Assembly (NCBI RefSeq): GCF_026210795.1
Contig: NC_089432.1
Location: 3,038,001 to 3,102,000, forward strand
Origin: Rhizophagus irregularis
Taxonomy: Eukaryota; Glomeromycota; Glomeromycetes; Glomerales; Glomeraceae
Reading direction: 5' to 3'
DNA length: 64,000 bases
Below the pieces are notes generated by a model. That model worked only from the letters and a program-made list of their open reading frames with translations, was not told where the DNA came from and did not search any database. Every line of letters starts with the position of its first letter. Positions within the stretch are counted from its first letter, which is position 1. A program made the translations under genes and the position numbers. Positions 11,446-21,755 of this stretch are shown here, piece by piece.

Positions 11446-11937
11446 TTAGACAATTTCACGGCAAATAGGGCAATCACTATCATAACTATTTCCTTTTTCT
11501 TTATGAAGACCATGATAAAAGTAGAGAGCATATTTAACATCCTCTAAATTTTTATCACAAACTTCATACACTCTCTTTCCTATTTTTATGGTTTGACCAA
11601 CCCTAATTAAAATCTTAGCGCCATTAGTCATTTTTCGGCCATTTCTGGCAATTTCTCGTGCGGCTAGATGTCCAGCAGTTTGAGTTCCAAAGTTGAACAA
11701 TCCGCCAGTAAGACCATCAAGTCCTATATCCTCAATAAGGTCGCCAGTGCCTTCCCAAAATTCACTTCCTTCTTCTTTAGCTATTTCTTTAATACCTTTG
11801 CCAATGAAGTATGTTCCGCCACCAATTAAAGGTGCTGCTAATCCACCAGTAGAAACTATCAATCCTCCTACAGTTCCTACTACTGCTACCTTTCCAGTGA
11901 ACTTTAATACTTCTCCAACTCCGCGCCAAAAACCCAT
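11446..11937 (-). CDS. Orphan 163-residue glycine-rich protein with C-terminal CPIC motif
   Basis: A single uninterrupted frame that is clearly more complex in composition than its surroundings. Residues 1-50 are hydrophobic and glycine-rich (WRGVGEVLKFTGKVAVVGTV, then TGGLAAPLIGGGTYFIGKGI), suggesting membrane-inserting or membrane-bound helices. Residues about 55-85 are acidic and glycine-rich (KEEGSEFWEGTGDLIEDIG). A basic middle follows, and the end reads YDSDCPICREIV, half of a possible zinc knuckle. The start is the first ATG, preceded by AT-rich DNA. I do not recognise the family. The N-terminal style resembles pre-toxin or pore-like segments of secreted bacterial polymorphic proteins, but that is only an impression. 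It sits between minisatellite DNA and a putative Helitron, in the same interval as a toxin-like remnant (13079-13547). Confidence 0.65.
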   Translation of the reverse strand: MGFWRGVGEVLKFTGKVAVVGTVGGLIVSTGGLAAPLIGGGTYFIGKGIKEIAKEEGSEFWEGTGDLIEDIGLDGLTGGLFNFGTQTAGHLAAREIARNGRKMTNGAKILIRVGQTIKIGKRVYEVCDKNLEDVKYALYFYHGLHKEKGNSYDSDCPICREIV

Positions 11938-12219
11938 ATTGTCATTAAAATTCGTTAAAATCGTTAAAAAAAAGCGTTAAACTAAAAAAAGAAAGAATTA
12001 GTAAAAAGAAAGAAAAGTTGGCATATTAAAATAAAGTATTTATATTAACTTTATTCGTAAAAAAAAGACTTATCAAACTTAAAAAAAATAATCTTATAGA
12101 ACCAAACTGGTAGGAAAACAAAATGATTTTCATTCTTTTTTTATAAGAAAAACACTCCATTATTTCCAAAATTAGTTTTATTTCAATGATAAGAAAAAAC
12201 AATAAAACTATATTTAGAA

Positions 12220-12793
12220 TCTATATAATTAAAAAAATTGTGTTTGTGTGACTAACGTTTAGATTAGCCTATATAAATAATCTTTGAATTGTCCAATGTG
12301 GCAATGTGTTATTCATCTGCGCCTCTACACTTGATCTATTACGTTTTCTTATAGACATACAATATTAATTACTACTAATGTTGTGTAACATTTAATATGA
12401 TCTATTGATTTGTTTGCGCCTGATCTATGCAAGACCCTTGATCGGCAAATTCATTCTAATTACTAATGTGCAGGAAAAGGAAATTTGTATAATTCTGGCC
12501 GGAATTATACCTTTGCAATTTTCTCCCAAAATTAAAATGACCACTCACGTTATAAATTAAAAATTTTAACTGCGTCAAATTATATATTAATTGCCAAGAC
12601 TTCCAGAAATCATTTAAATTTTACATTTTACATTTAAAGTTATAACTGATATATCACATACTGTAACCCTTTTTTTTATCAAAATTAATTTAGTCACTTT
12701 CTTTAGCAAAGATCTAAATTTGATAAACGTGTGATCAAAAATGACGATCAATCAATTTATACAACCCGATGCGAAGCAACGGGCTACTGCTAG
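12220..12793 (+). mobile_element. Putative non-autonomous Helitron, 574 bp
   Basis: The 3' end shows the Helitron signature: a GC-rich hairpin CCCGATGCGAAGCAACGGG (from 12766) followed within a few bases by CTAG at 12790-12793, then T. The proposed 5' end is TCTATATAATTAAAAAAATT at 12220, directly after an A, which fits Helitron insertion between A and T with no target duplication. There is no Rep/helicase coding, so it would be mobilised in trans. The 3' end is well supported; the 5' end is inferred from the TC start only. Confidence 0.6.
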
Positions 12794-13078
12794 TAATATC
12801 TGAAAATAATGAGTTAAATTGATCTGATCAACTGAAATTTATCTTAAATAGTCTAATCTAAATTAAAGGCAAAATATTTTTCCAATTGAATCAAAACAAA
12901 TAAGAAGTTAAAACTAGGCTATTATAATATAATTTTAGGTAAAAAGAAGATTTATATAAATAAACACTTTCATTTAGTTTAATAATTAGTCTTTTCTGAT
13001 TTAATAAAAAGCATGCTTGTTTTTTCCAGTTTTAATTACTTTAACTGAATTAGTTGAGCCATAGTTACTACTACTTAC

Positions 13079-13547
13079 ATGGGAGTTAAGGCTATTGAAA
13101 TGACTATTGAAAAAACTGCAATTTTAATTGAATCTACTTCTGATTTTTATACCCTTTGGTGTTCTTCTCATCTTCATTTAAGAGAAATAAAAACTATTTT
13201 TGATTGTTAGATAAATGGCCTTACTGCCAAAGAATACTATGACCCTAGAAAATGGGGATATAATACCAAAACTATTTAATTTCCCTTAGAAGAGTTAAAA
13301 ACTTCTACAAACGAACCTGGATAGAAAGAAAAATATGAATCTCTGAGAGATTAGGATGGTAAAAAGCAAAGAGCCAATGACAAAAGCCCCCAAAAAAAGT
13401 TATTCAGATAAAAAAGGAAGAGTTTGGGTTCCAAATGATAAAATGCATGGAGAAAGAAGTGGTGAACCTGGCTGGGATGTTCAAGTAGATGGAGGAAAAA
13501 CCATTTCCACGTTTGTGCAAGAGATAGGTGAACCTGACATTTTTTAA
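13079..13547 (+). pseudogene. Broken gene fragment resembling a bacterial polymorphic-toxin C-terminal domain
   Basis: The last part (13356-13547) has an open frame of 63 codons with the pattern KGRVWVP...H..R.GEPGWDVQ. This recalls the KG..WVP..H.G..WDVQ pattern I associate with a polymorphic toxin domain class (type 37, from memory). Upstream, in another frame, a stretch from 13079 to about 13345 reads like protein (DFYTLWCSSHLHLREIKTIF, then GLTAKEYYDPRKWGYNTKT) but contains several in-frame TAG/TAA codons. The copy is therefore interrupted by stops and at least one frameshift. The 3' end merges into repeat DNA of the 10.4-11.0 kb family. The toxin relationship is tentative and no activity is implied. 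Confidence 0.45.
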
Positions 13548-13860
13548 TTAAAAAAAATAAAAAAATGCTTCTTTATTTTAAAAATGTCAGTTCTAACATT
13601 TTTTTATTAAAAGAAAAAAAATGTTTTTTTTTAAAAAATCAACAAGTCAGGTCAGGTATCTGACCCGACCTGATATAAAAAGTGCCAAAATGTACTTTTT
13701 CATAAAATAATTGTAAAAAAAAAATGTTTAGCATTTTTTCTCATATATAAAAAATGCAGAAACATTTTTTTGATGGGTCAACAGATTGGGTTAGATACCC
13801 GAACTGATTGGACTTCACTACCATCAAACTGAGTTAATTGTGCCGAGTCCTGTAATGTTG
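13535..13860. repeat. Right-hand repeat segment related to 10.15-11.0 kb
   Basis: Contains minisatellite-type units (AAAAATGTCAG, ATTAAAAGAAAAAAAATGTT) followed by CAGGT/GACCCGACC words and a GATGGGTCAACAGATTGGG segment. On the minus strand the last resembles the left segment at 10155-10330. Together the two enclose the orphan gene, the Helitron and the toxin-like remnant. Confidence 0.45.
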
Positions 13861-13960
13861 ATTAATTGAACTGAACTAAATTTACGTGACTGATTTACAG
13901 TTCTTGTATTTAATAATTACAATTATAATAGTATTTTAATATTATTATAAAATATCACAT

Positions 13961-14586
13961 AGAGTTTGGAACCGGATGCACCATCCGGTTTTTAAACCGG
14001 TTCCACCCATTTTTTTTACGATTTGGTTCAATCCAGATTCATGCTGCAAAAACCGGTTTGCATTTAAAGCGAGTGCTCAACCCGGTGTGATATCAAAACT
14101 TTATAGTGCTGGCCTGAATTATGAAATTATAAATCACGTGATACTGGGTAAATAGTTTAGCCACCGGGATTTTTATCAGTTATAGAAATAAATTCTGGAA
14201 TTGTGTTACACAAGTTTTGTAATTCTGGCCAAAATTACAGTGTACTGTACACTTGACAAATTCATGCGGGTTGTCGGCAAATAGAATTTTGTAAATTGTC
14301 ACGTGTCCCGTACATTTTGAAATCAGTGTAAGCCGGATGCAAAAATGGAAACTCTAATTCAGGATGTAGATCATAGTAGAATTCCATAAGTTAACTGTTA
14401 ATAATTGAAAACCAGGAATGTGACTTCAGATGCGGCTAACTATTACTTTATTATTTATTTATTATAATTAAACAAATATAAAACTGGATACAAAAATCGG
14501 TTTCAACCAGGTTTGTAAAAACCGATTTGAAAAGGGTCGAACTGTTTTAAATCCGGTTTCCAAAAATACAACCAGTTCCAAACTCT
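13961..14586. mobile_element. 626-bp non-autonomous DNA transposon (hAT- or MULE-like)
   Basis: Termini are AGAGTTTGGAACCGG on the left and, inverted on the right, AGAGTTTGGAACTGG. Both ends are followed by clusters of AACCGG words, as is usual for subterminal repeats of hAT elements. The identical 10-bp sequence AATATCACAT stands immediately outside each end (13951-13960 and 14587-14596). A 10-bp match fits a MULE-type (9-11 bp) duplication, or an 8-bp hAT one with two chance bases. There is no coding capacity. The intact duplication and near-identical tips suggest a fairly recent insertion. Confidence 0.85.
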
Positions 14587-14596
14587 AATATCACAT

Positions 14597-16348
14597 TAAT
14601 ATTAATATTAACACAAAAATTTTATAACTAGCATTAATATTATTTTTATTATTTTCAGAAATGTCAATTACATCCATGTTTTTCTTTATAAAATTAAATA
14701 CATGAAAAATTGAAAGAAATACTTTATAAATTTCATATGGAAGGCTTACAAATTTGAAATTATTAATTAAAATTATTAATTATATAATATTAATGACATT
14801 ATAATCATTTATTATGGCATAATATTAATATCTCATTAAATTAAAAATTTCTTTTTCAAAATTTTTTTTCATTTTTATTTTTCATAATTTTTTTTATTTT
14901 TTTTTATTTTTTCTGGTTGGCTTTTTCTCCAATCTGAATTTTTTTCCTCTTTTCCTTTTTCAGTTTGGCTTTTCAAACTGAATTTTTTTTCCTAAATACA
15001 TTCTTTCATCATTTAGGTTTGGATCAATGCTGCAGCGTCATGGTAATTACCTTTTTTTATAATTAAGCTAATTTTACAACAAAAACTTTTTTACAATTCC
15101 CGATTCTTATTATTAATAAAAACAATATTTTTTAGGCTGTATCAAGCTCAATAATTGACTAACATGATTACCGTACTTATTTATTTATTTTTGTAACAAT
15201 CGATCATTATAATTAATATTTCTGAGAAATTCTTTATTTCATGACAATAGAAGTTTTTCAGAATTTTTTTTCATATTAATTAGTGAGATAATTTTTTTTC
15301 TATAACAATAGATTGCTATAATGAATTTCTTGAGATATAATAACAATATTTATGTATTTTTTTTAGCAGATGTAATTTTTTTTAATGCTACAATGAAATT
15401 TTTTAAGATAAAAAAAAAGATTTTTGTGACAATGTAACAATAAACTACTTATACAAAATTATCTTTGTAAATGTATACTGCAACATTTGTTTCATATTAA
15501 ATAAAATTTGCATTTAATAATAATATTTCATATACTGTATAACACTTGCACACAATTCATTGTTATTTAAATAATTATATAAATTGTGTAATTTATTATA
15601 TTTATTCCTACTAATACCATCATAATAATAGTAAAAAACTAAACCTATTCACACTGCATGGCAAATAAAAATATAAAATGTGTTTATTATTACTCTCATC
15701 CCCGGCGCAGCGCGACAGGCTACATCTAGTTTGAACATAATTTTATTTGATATAATATTATATATTTATAAGTTGTATTGTAAACATAAACAAGCACTAA
15801 CTTAACATACAAATGATGTTCAAATAACATGTTTAAATATAATGCGAAATGCAATCATTACATAATAAGGTCGATTTACATATAGTAAATTCCTATTGTA
15901 AATTTATGACTTTTATTTCCTTTTATATTGTCATTTTGCCAGGTTTGCTTGAATTATTATCTACGAGATGATCTATGAAATGTTGGCTGCGGTGTCGATT
16001 TTCTAATGTTAACAATGTTAACAGTATAAATCAATTATTTATTACGCATTTAAAAGATTACGAATTTGAAGATTTATTTGGCAATTTATTTTGTTTTTCA
16101 ATTTGCTGCTTTTCGATAGATTCTTTATTTCTATTGCACTAGTCAAAATCAAAAGTTTTGGTCATATGACTTTTAGTTAAATTTCAGCCAAAGTTTGTTC
16201 TTCGACAAAAATTTTGACACATGACTTTACGAATATCATTTCCGAAGTCGGTTGAGCATATTTATATGTGATAATCTTTTTTAAACTTTTTTTTCTTTAA
16301 TTCGATACAGGTTTTAGAATAAAGTTTATTTTTTATTTTTCTTTTTTT
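14597..16348. other. AT-rich stretch without a gene, including a Helitron-like 3' end
   Basis: No gene was found. At 15701-15729 a GC-rich block CCCGGCGCAGCGCGACAGG is followed by CTAG and then T (15726-15730), the same layout as the Helitron end at 12793 but with an imperfect hairpin. No matching 5' end could be fixed. Poly-T/poly-A blocks at 14870-15000 and 15030-15420 contain intron-like pieces. Confidence 0.4.
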
Positions 16349-17180
16349 TTTAGGTTTCAACTCCAGTTCTTGGCACTGGTAAGTGAGTTTCATTTCGAAT
16401 AACACTTCAAAACTTTATCTTTTTTTTATAAAAATAATTTATTAAAATTTTTTTCTATTTCATAGGTTTCGGCTTTGGTTCTTGGGCTTTGGATAGGCGA
16501 GTTTCAAATATTTTGCTCGAAACTTATTTATTAAAAATAATTTTATTTTTTTTTTCTTCTTTTATTTTGTACCGGTTCTTGGGCATTGGATAGGTGAGTT
16601 TCGTTTTGAATAACACTTCGAAACTTTATTTATTTAAAAAAAATAATTTATTAAATTTTTTTTTCTATTTCGTAGGTTTCGGCTTCGTTTCTTGGGCATT
16701 GGATAGGTGAGTTTCATTTTGAATAATACTTTGAAACTTTATTTTTTTTGAAAAAAATTATTTAATTTATTCATCAGATAGGTGAGTTTCATTTTGAACA
16801 ACACTTTGAATCTTTATTTTTTTAAAAAAAAAATGTTAATTTATTAATTTCTTTTTTCTATTTTGTAGGTTTTGGCTCTGGTTCTTGAGCGTCGGATAGG
16901 TGAGTTTCATTTCGAATAACACTTCGAAACTTTATTTTTTTTTTGAAAAAAATAATTTAATTTATCCTACTTTGTAGGTTTTGGCTCTGGTTCTTTGGCG
17001 TCAGATAGGTAAGTTTCATTTTGAACAATACTTCAAAACTTAAAAAATAATAATTTGATTTTTTTTTCTATTTTGTGGGTTTGCTCCGATTCTTGGATGT
17101 TGGATAGGTGAGTTTCATTTCGAGCAACACTCAAAACTTTATTTTTTTTTAAAAAAAAAATAATTTAATTTATTGATTTT
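16349..17180 (+). repeat. Tandem array of eight intron-plus-mini-exon units
   Basis: Units of roughly 75-120 bases repeat in direct orientation. Each full unit has a pyrimidine-rich tract ending in TTTCGTAG or TTTTGTAG and about 31 bases of the type GTTTCGGCTCTGGTTCTTGG..TTGGATAG. It then has a splice-donor-like GGTGAGTTTCATTTCGAA, TAACACTTCGAAACTTTAT and an A/T run leading to the next tract. Donor-like GT (once GC) positions are 16379, 16497, 16594, 16707, 16782, 16900, 17009 and 17108. The fifth unit has lost most of its mini-exon. The mini-exons would encode glycine-rich peptides (GFGSGSWALDR-like). Splicing is inferred from sequence only. Confidence 0.7.
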
Positions 17181-17620
17181 TTTTTATGGACAGGTTGAAT
17201 ATTATATCTTGCTTATGGATTTGACAAAGTAACTTATTGTTAGCATATATTCATTGTACTGCAGATGTTAGAGAAGATAATGCAGGTCTTATCTCATTTC
17301 AAAAATCTGGAGCGCATGAATTCATTGATGCATTTGCTATAGACCATTGTGTAGGGTTTTCTCAGATTAAAACTACTTATTACGTGATATGTAAGGATGT
17401 AGATTATACAGATGAATAACTAATAGAATGTATTATATACATATTAGTGAGAATAGTACATTTAATAAACAAATAATTTATATTTACTAGATTTAAAACA
17501 TAAAACGGATGGGCTCATTTTTCCGTTATTTAACATTTAAAATACAATATAACCGTAATTTATCAATTATTTACTATTACATTTTACAGACAATTAATTA
17601 TTATAGGGTGTCATTAATAA
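17181..17620. other. Segment after the mini-exon array
   Basis: A last acceptor-like TTTTATGGACAG at about 17183-17194 is followed by a short open stretch; the 60-codon frame 17237-17419 (starting MLAYIHCTADV) might be a terminal exon of the array. It has a balanced composition with Cys and His but no recognised motif. No promoter or termination signal was identified. Confidence 0.3.
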
Positions 17621-17880
17621 ATCCTATGATTATTTTCGATAATTATCAACATTATAAAATATCAATTACTAACTACTTTGTGATTATTTTCAACAATTAT
17701 CAATATCATAAAAAAAGAAGGGAAAAGAGAGAAGGAAAGAGTGTACTGCGTATATGTACTATAAAGTCACTATAAATAATAAACAAATAAAATGTTACTG
17801 ATGATTCTATATTTTTTTGGCAGGATTTTTTATTTATTTTGTTATTTTTTCTTTCAATAGGACAGGTCAACCTCTAGTTT
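17618..17880 (+). repeat. Second copy of the dispersed repeat at 9190-9590
   Basis: Shares with the first copy the GATTATTTTCGATAATTATC word (itself duplicated here), AAAAGAGAGAAGGAAAGA, ACAAATAAAATGTTACTGAT and the TTTCTTTCAATAGGACAGG segment in the same order. The open frame at 17509-17775 is not supported as a gene. Confidence 0.5.
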
Positions 17881-18017
17881 CTATACTTTTGCACATTTAT
17901 GTAAAATTATATGTAATACTCAATTATTTATATACTATCGTTCAGCAAAATATCAATTTAGACTTATATTAGCATTATTTTTCTTTACTGATCGATATTA
18001 TTATTAATTATAAGGGA

Positions 18018-18096
18018 CTGAATGGCCAGAAATGACGTAATTTAAATTTTAGGACTTTTGACCCTTGAAATGACGTCATTTCTGGCCATCACCTAA
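18018..18096. repeat. Short inverted repeat (hairpin) around GGCCAGAAATGACG
   Basis: TGAATGGCCAGAAATGACGT near 18028 is matched in inverted form by GACGTCATTTCTGGCCATCA near 18072-18091, around an AT-rich centre. The size and layout fit a very small MITE; no clear target duplication was seen. Confidence 0.55.
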
Positions 18097-19606
18097 TAAC
18101 ATGCACAGTATAGTATATAAAAAGAAAAAAGCTTATAGAAAGCTAGTCAAATAAAGTTTATCATTTTATCAAACAATAATCGGTGATTAGGGCAGAAATA
18201 TAATAGACTTATTAGATACTAGGTGCTAAATCGGCCAATAAATAATTAATAATTAATCTAAATAAATTGGTGAGCAATAAATTTTAGTATATTTGAGCTA
18301 TAGAGTTTGTTTTGTTTATAGTAACAGCTGCCAACAATTGTAGTTTTTGATTTAAATTTCTGAAAAATTTTACCCCATAATAATTATTAAATTAATATAC
18401 ATCAACGGAATAAGAATAATTTGTTTTTTTTCATTTGTATATATTTTAGATTAGATATTTGTTGATGTGATAAAAAATTTATAAAGTCTAATGTATACTA
18501 ATTATAACTTAATTTTGTGTGACAAGTGGTGCGCTACAGGTATCAATCATATTCTGATGCATGTAAGGCACGACACATATATATACAATATTTGAAAATT
18601 TTGGAAGCGAGCCGAAACAGGACCCAGAAATATATATACAGGGGTAGGGTACACAGATGCGTCGCCATCATAGTGGAATTGGGCGGAGTAAAGTTCTGAT
18701 TTGCATACAATTTTAGAATTTTTTTAGGTCATCAAGATTGCGTATTTTTTATCAAAATTTTTATATGTAAAAAATTAGTTTGCGTATTTTTGGCCTAAAT
18801 TTGGCTAATCTTATATATATAATATATTTACTTTAATGATATCTCATTCATAAAGGGTAAAAAATGCAAAAGTGTCACAATATACTATTTGGTTTTTTTT
18901 AATAATTACTTACATTATATTTTATATTTATTCAATATATATGGTCTGATTATTAATACTTACATTGAATAGTATCAGAGATCAGTGGTAGAAATGAAAG
19001 TTTATGCAACAAACAATTTGATTCTGATTTATTGAAAAAAAGTAATAACTGAATATGGTTTAATAAGAAAACATCACAAAGACAAAGTATAAAAATTGAC
19101 AATTTTATAAGTATTCAATATTAAAATAAAATTTTTTTATAATTAATGTAACTTGAAAAAATTTTTACCTAATATTTCTAGTATGTCAGAGCAATTATCT
19201 TATATATTTAGGTTGACATTTTTTCATATATAGTTAAGTCTGTTTTATTTTCCAAAACCCACAATAATATTGTTATAACTTTACTTTGCTTAATTAATTA
19301 TAAAGTTTAAAATTAATAAATATTACAATTAATACAATAAATTAAGGAAAAAAATATACAATATAAAAAATTTAGTGAAATATTAAAATTTTCGGGAATA
19401 GATTTATGTATTTCACAATCATCAAATACAAGAATTATGGTATTTCAAGATATATGAGTTTCAGATTTATAGTTTTGAAATCTTAGGTTTGGAGTACCAT
19501 GAATTTTTTTGAATTTTGGCACTTTTATCTCACACTAATATAATTAAAAAAAAAGTAATACATAACAGAATTTATAAATAAAGTTAATAAATTATGCAAA
19601 GAACTT
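18097..19606. other. Intergenic region downstream of the kinase-Sel1 gene
   Basis: No gene was found. A compositionally different patch at about 18520-18720 (GC-richer, with GGTGCGCTACAGG and GGGTAGGGTACACAGATGCG) has no open frame of note and could be an old insertion. Confidence 0.4.
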
Positions 19607-21755
19607 CTATTTATACTCCTTTAATTCATTTAATTTGTCTTGGGCATCTTGATCTCCTTGCTTAACAGATTTTTTATACCAATAAATTGCTTGATTTATA
19701 TCCTTTTTAATTCCTTCTCCAGTTTCATACATTAAAGCAAGATTATATTGAGCATCACTATTACCTAAGTTTGCAGCCTTTTGATATAATTCGAATGCCT
19801 TTTGTATATTAATATTAGTTCCAATTCCATTATCATAACAATATCCTAAATTACATATTCCAGATAAAATTCCTAAATTTGCAGCCATTTGATATAATTC
19901 AAATGCCTTTTGTTCGTCAATATAAGTTCCAGTTCCATATTGATAACAATATCCTAAATTAAATATTCCACGTGGATTTCCTAAATTTGCAGCTTCTTGA
20001 TATAGTTCAAATGCCTTTTGCTGGTCAACACTGATTCCAATTCCTTCATCATAACAATATCCTAAACTAGTTATTCCAAATACATTTCCAGAGTTTACCG
20101 CATTTTGATATAATTCAAATGCTTTTTGTTTGTCAACATTGACTTCAATTCCAAAATGATTAAATACTCCCAGTAAAAAGATAGAATTTGAATCATTTTG
20201 ATTATTTAATAACCAAGCATAAAATTCTTGTGAAGTTATATTATGGTTATTAAGATAATTAATGACTTCATGTTTTTTCCTTACAATTTCTGTATTTTCA
20301 AGAAGAAGTATTATTTCATTAACTATTATGTCAAAGTTATTATTTGATGACATTGAAGGTTCTATTTCTTCTATACGCATTTTATTAAAATTTTCAATGA
20401 CTTGAGACATTTCTCCATATAATAAATTATCAATAATATTTTTGGAAACTTTATCATTACTCTTCTTTTCACTTGATAATGTAACATTTTCTTTTGGAAT
20501 AATTTCATTTAATTTTGCAATAACCTGGTTGACAGTTGGACGATTATCTGGTTCATTATTCCAGCAATCTGATATAAATAAGCTTATAATTAATCAATAA
20601 TGTCATTATTAATATAATTAATTTAATTGTACTTACCAGTGTATATTTTTATGTAATCTACGGGTGTATTAGGAATAGGGTTTTCTCTAAGACCTTGTAA
20701 AATTTCCATAGCCAAACTAACATCATGTGGTTCATTATGAAAAGGTGGCCATCCACTAGAAATTTCCCACAAGAGTATGCCGATACTGTAGATGTCGCTT
20801 TTTTTATTTAATGAATATACTTGTATTTGATTGTTATTATCCCTTTTTGTATTAAATACTTGTGGATCAACATAAGCAACCATTCCAAATAATTTTGATT
20901 GAACGTTGGATGATTCTTCAATCCTTTTTGACAATCCAAAATCTGCTAATTTAATGGTATTCTTATGAACTAATATATTATTTGAGTGCTATTATTAAAT
21001 GCATTAATTAAATTAGCATAATTACAATATAATTTGTTAAAGTGTAAATAACTGAAGTAAATAACTTACCAAATCACGATGAACGATATCTTCATCATGT
21101 AAGCATAATATAGCATTAGCTAATTGAAATGCTAGTTCCAATTTATTGTTCCAAGTGAGATTATCAAAATGTTCACTTAAATAATCTCGGAGAGTACCAC
21201 TATCGGCATATTCCATAACCAGTAAATATTGTTTTGAATTATTGTCTTGGTTTGCTTTGGTTTTGAGAAAATAAAGAAAAATTATTTAAATTTTTTTTTT
21301 TCAAAAAAAAAAAGATAATGATAATAACGATTCAAATTAAATATCATACCTGTTGTAATGCCACAAAAATGAATAATGTTTTCATGAAAATCTATTTCAC
21401 GCTGAAGTTTAATCTAATATTGAAATAAAATTTTAAGTTAGGAACGTTAGGAACGTAATATAATTAAAGATAGAATAACAAAAAAAAATGATAAAATGTT
21501 AACATAAATTATAATTACTTCATAAACAATTTCTTTAACTGTGGCATTATTATTGATATTAAAGAAAGATTTTAATGCTAAATGATTGTGAAAACTTTTC
21601 CAGTTAGCACGATATACTTTTCCAAAACTTCCGGAACCAATTTCTTGAATATTATTGAAATGTTTGTAATCGTAATATTTAATGTGCTTTTTTGTAATAG
21701 CTTCTTCAATCCAATCAATCCACTCATTTGAATTAAATTCAGTATTATTAGACAT
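19607..21755 (-). CDS. Protein kinase-Sel1 repeat protein, complete, 599 residues
   Basis: Five exons: complement(19607..20568, 20637..20988, 21070..21254, 21350..21413, 21519..21755), 600 codons with stop, all GT..AG with phases 0, 1, 0, 1. The first half is the kinase: GSGSFGKVYRA, LALK lysine, [29 protein letters not shown], then CWNNEPDNRP. The second half has about five Sel1-like repeats of 36 residues with the core [13 protein letters not shown]...G...LGYCY..G.G, ending [10 protein letters not shown]. All catalytic residues are intact, so it is likely an active kinase with a repeat scaffold for partner binding. An ATG 21 bases upstream (21776) is in frame; 21755 is preferred because all paralogues begin there. 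It is closest in sequence to the copy at 1-1313. Confidence 0.92.

Noticed and set aside
11693-11980. Pro/Ser-rich plus-strand open frame
   Set aside because: Antisense to the orphan glycine-rich gene; the proline richness comes from reading its glycine codons backwards.
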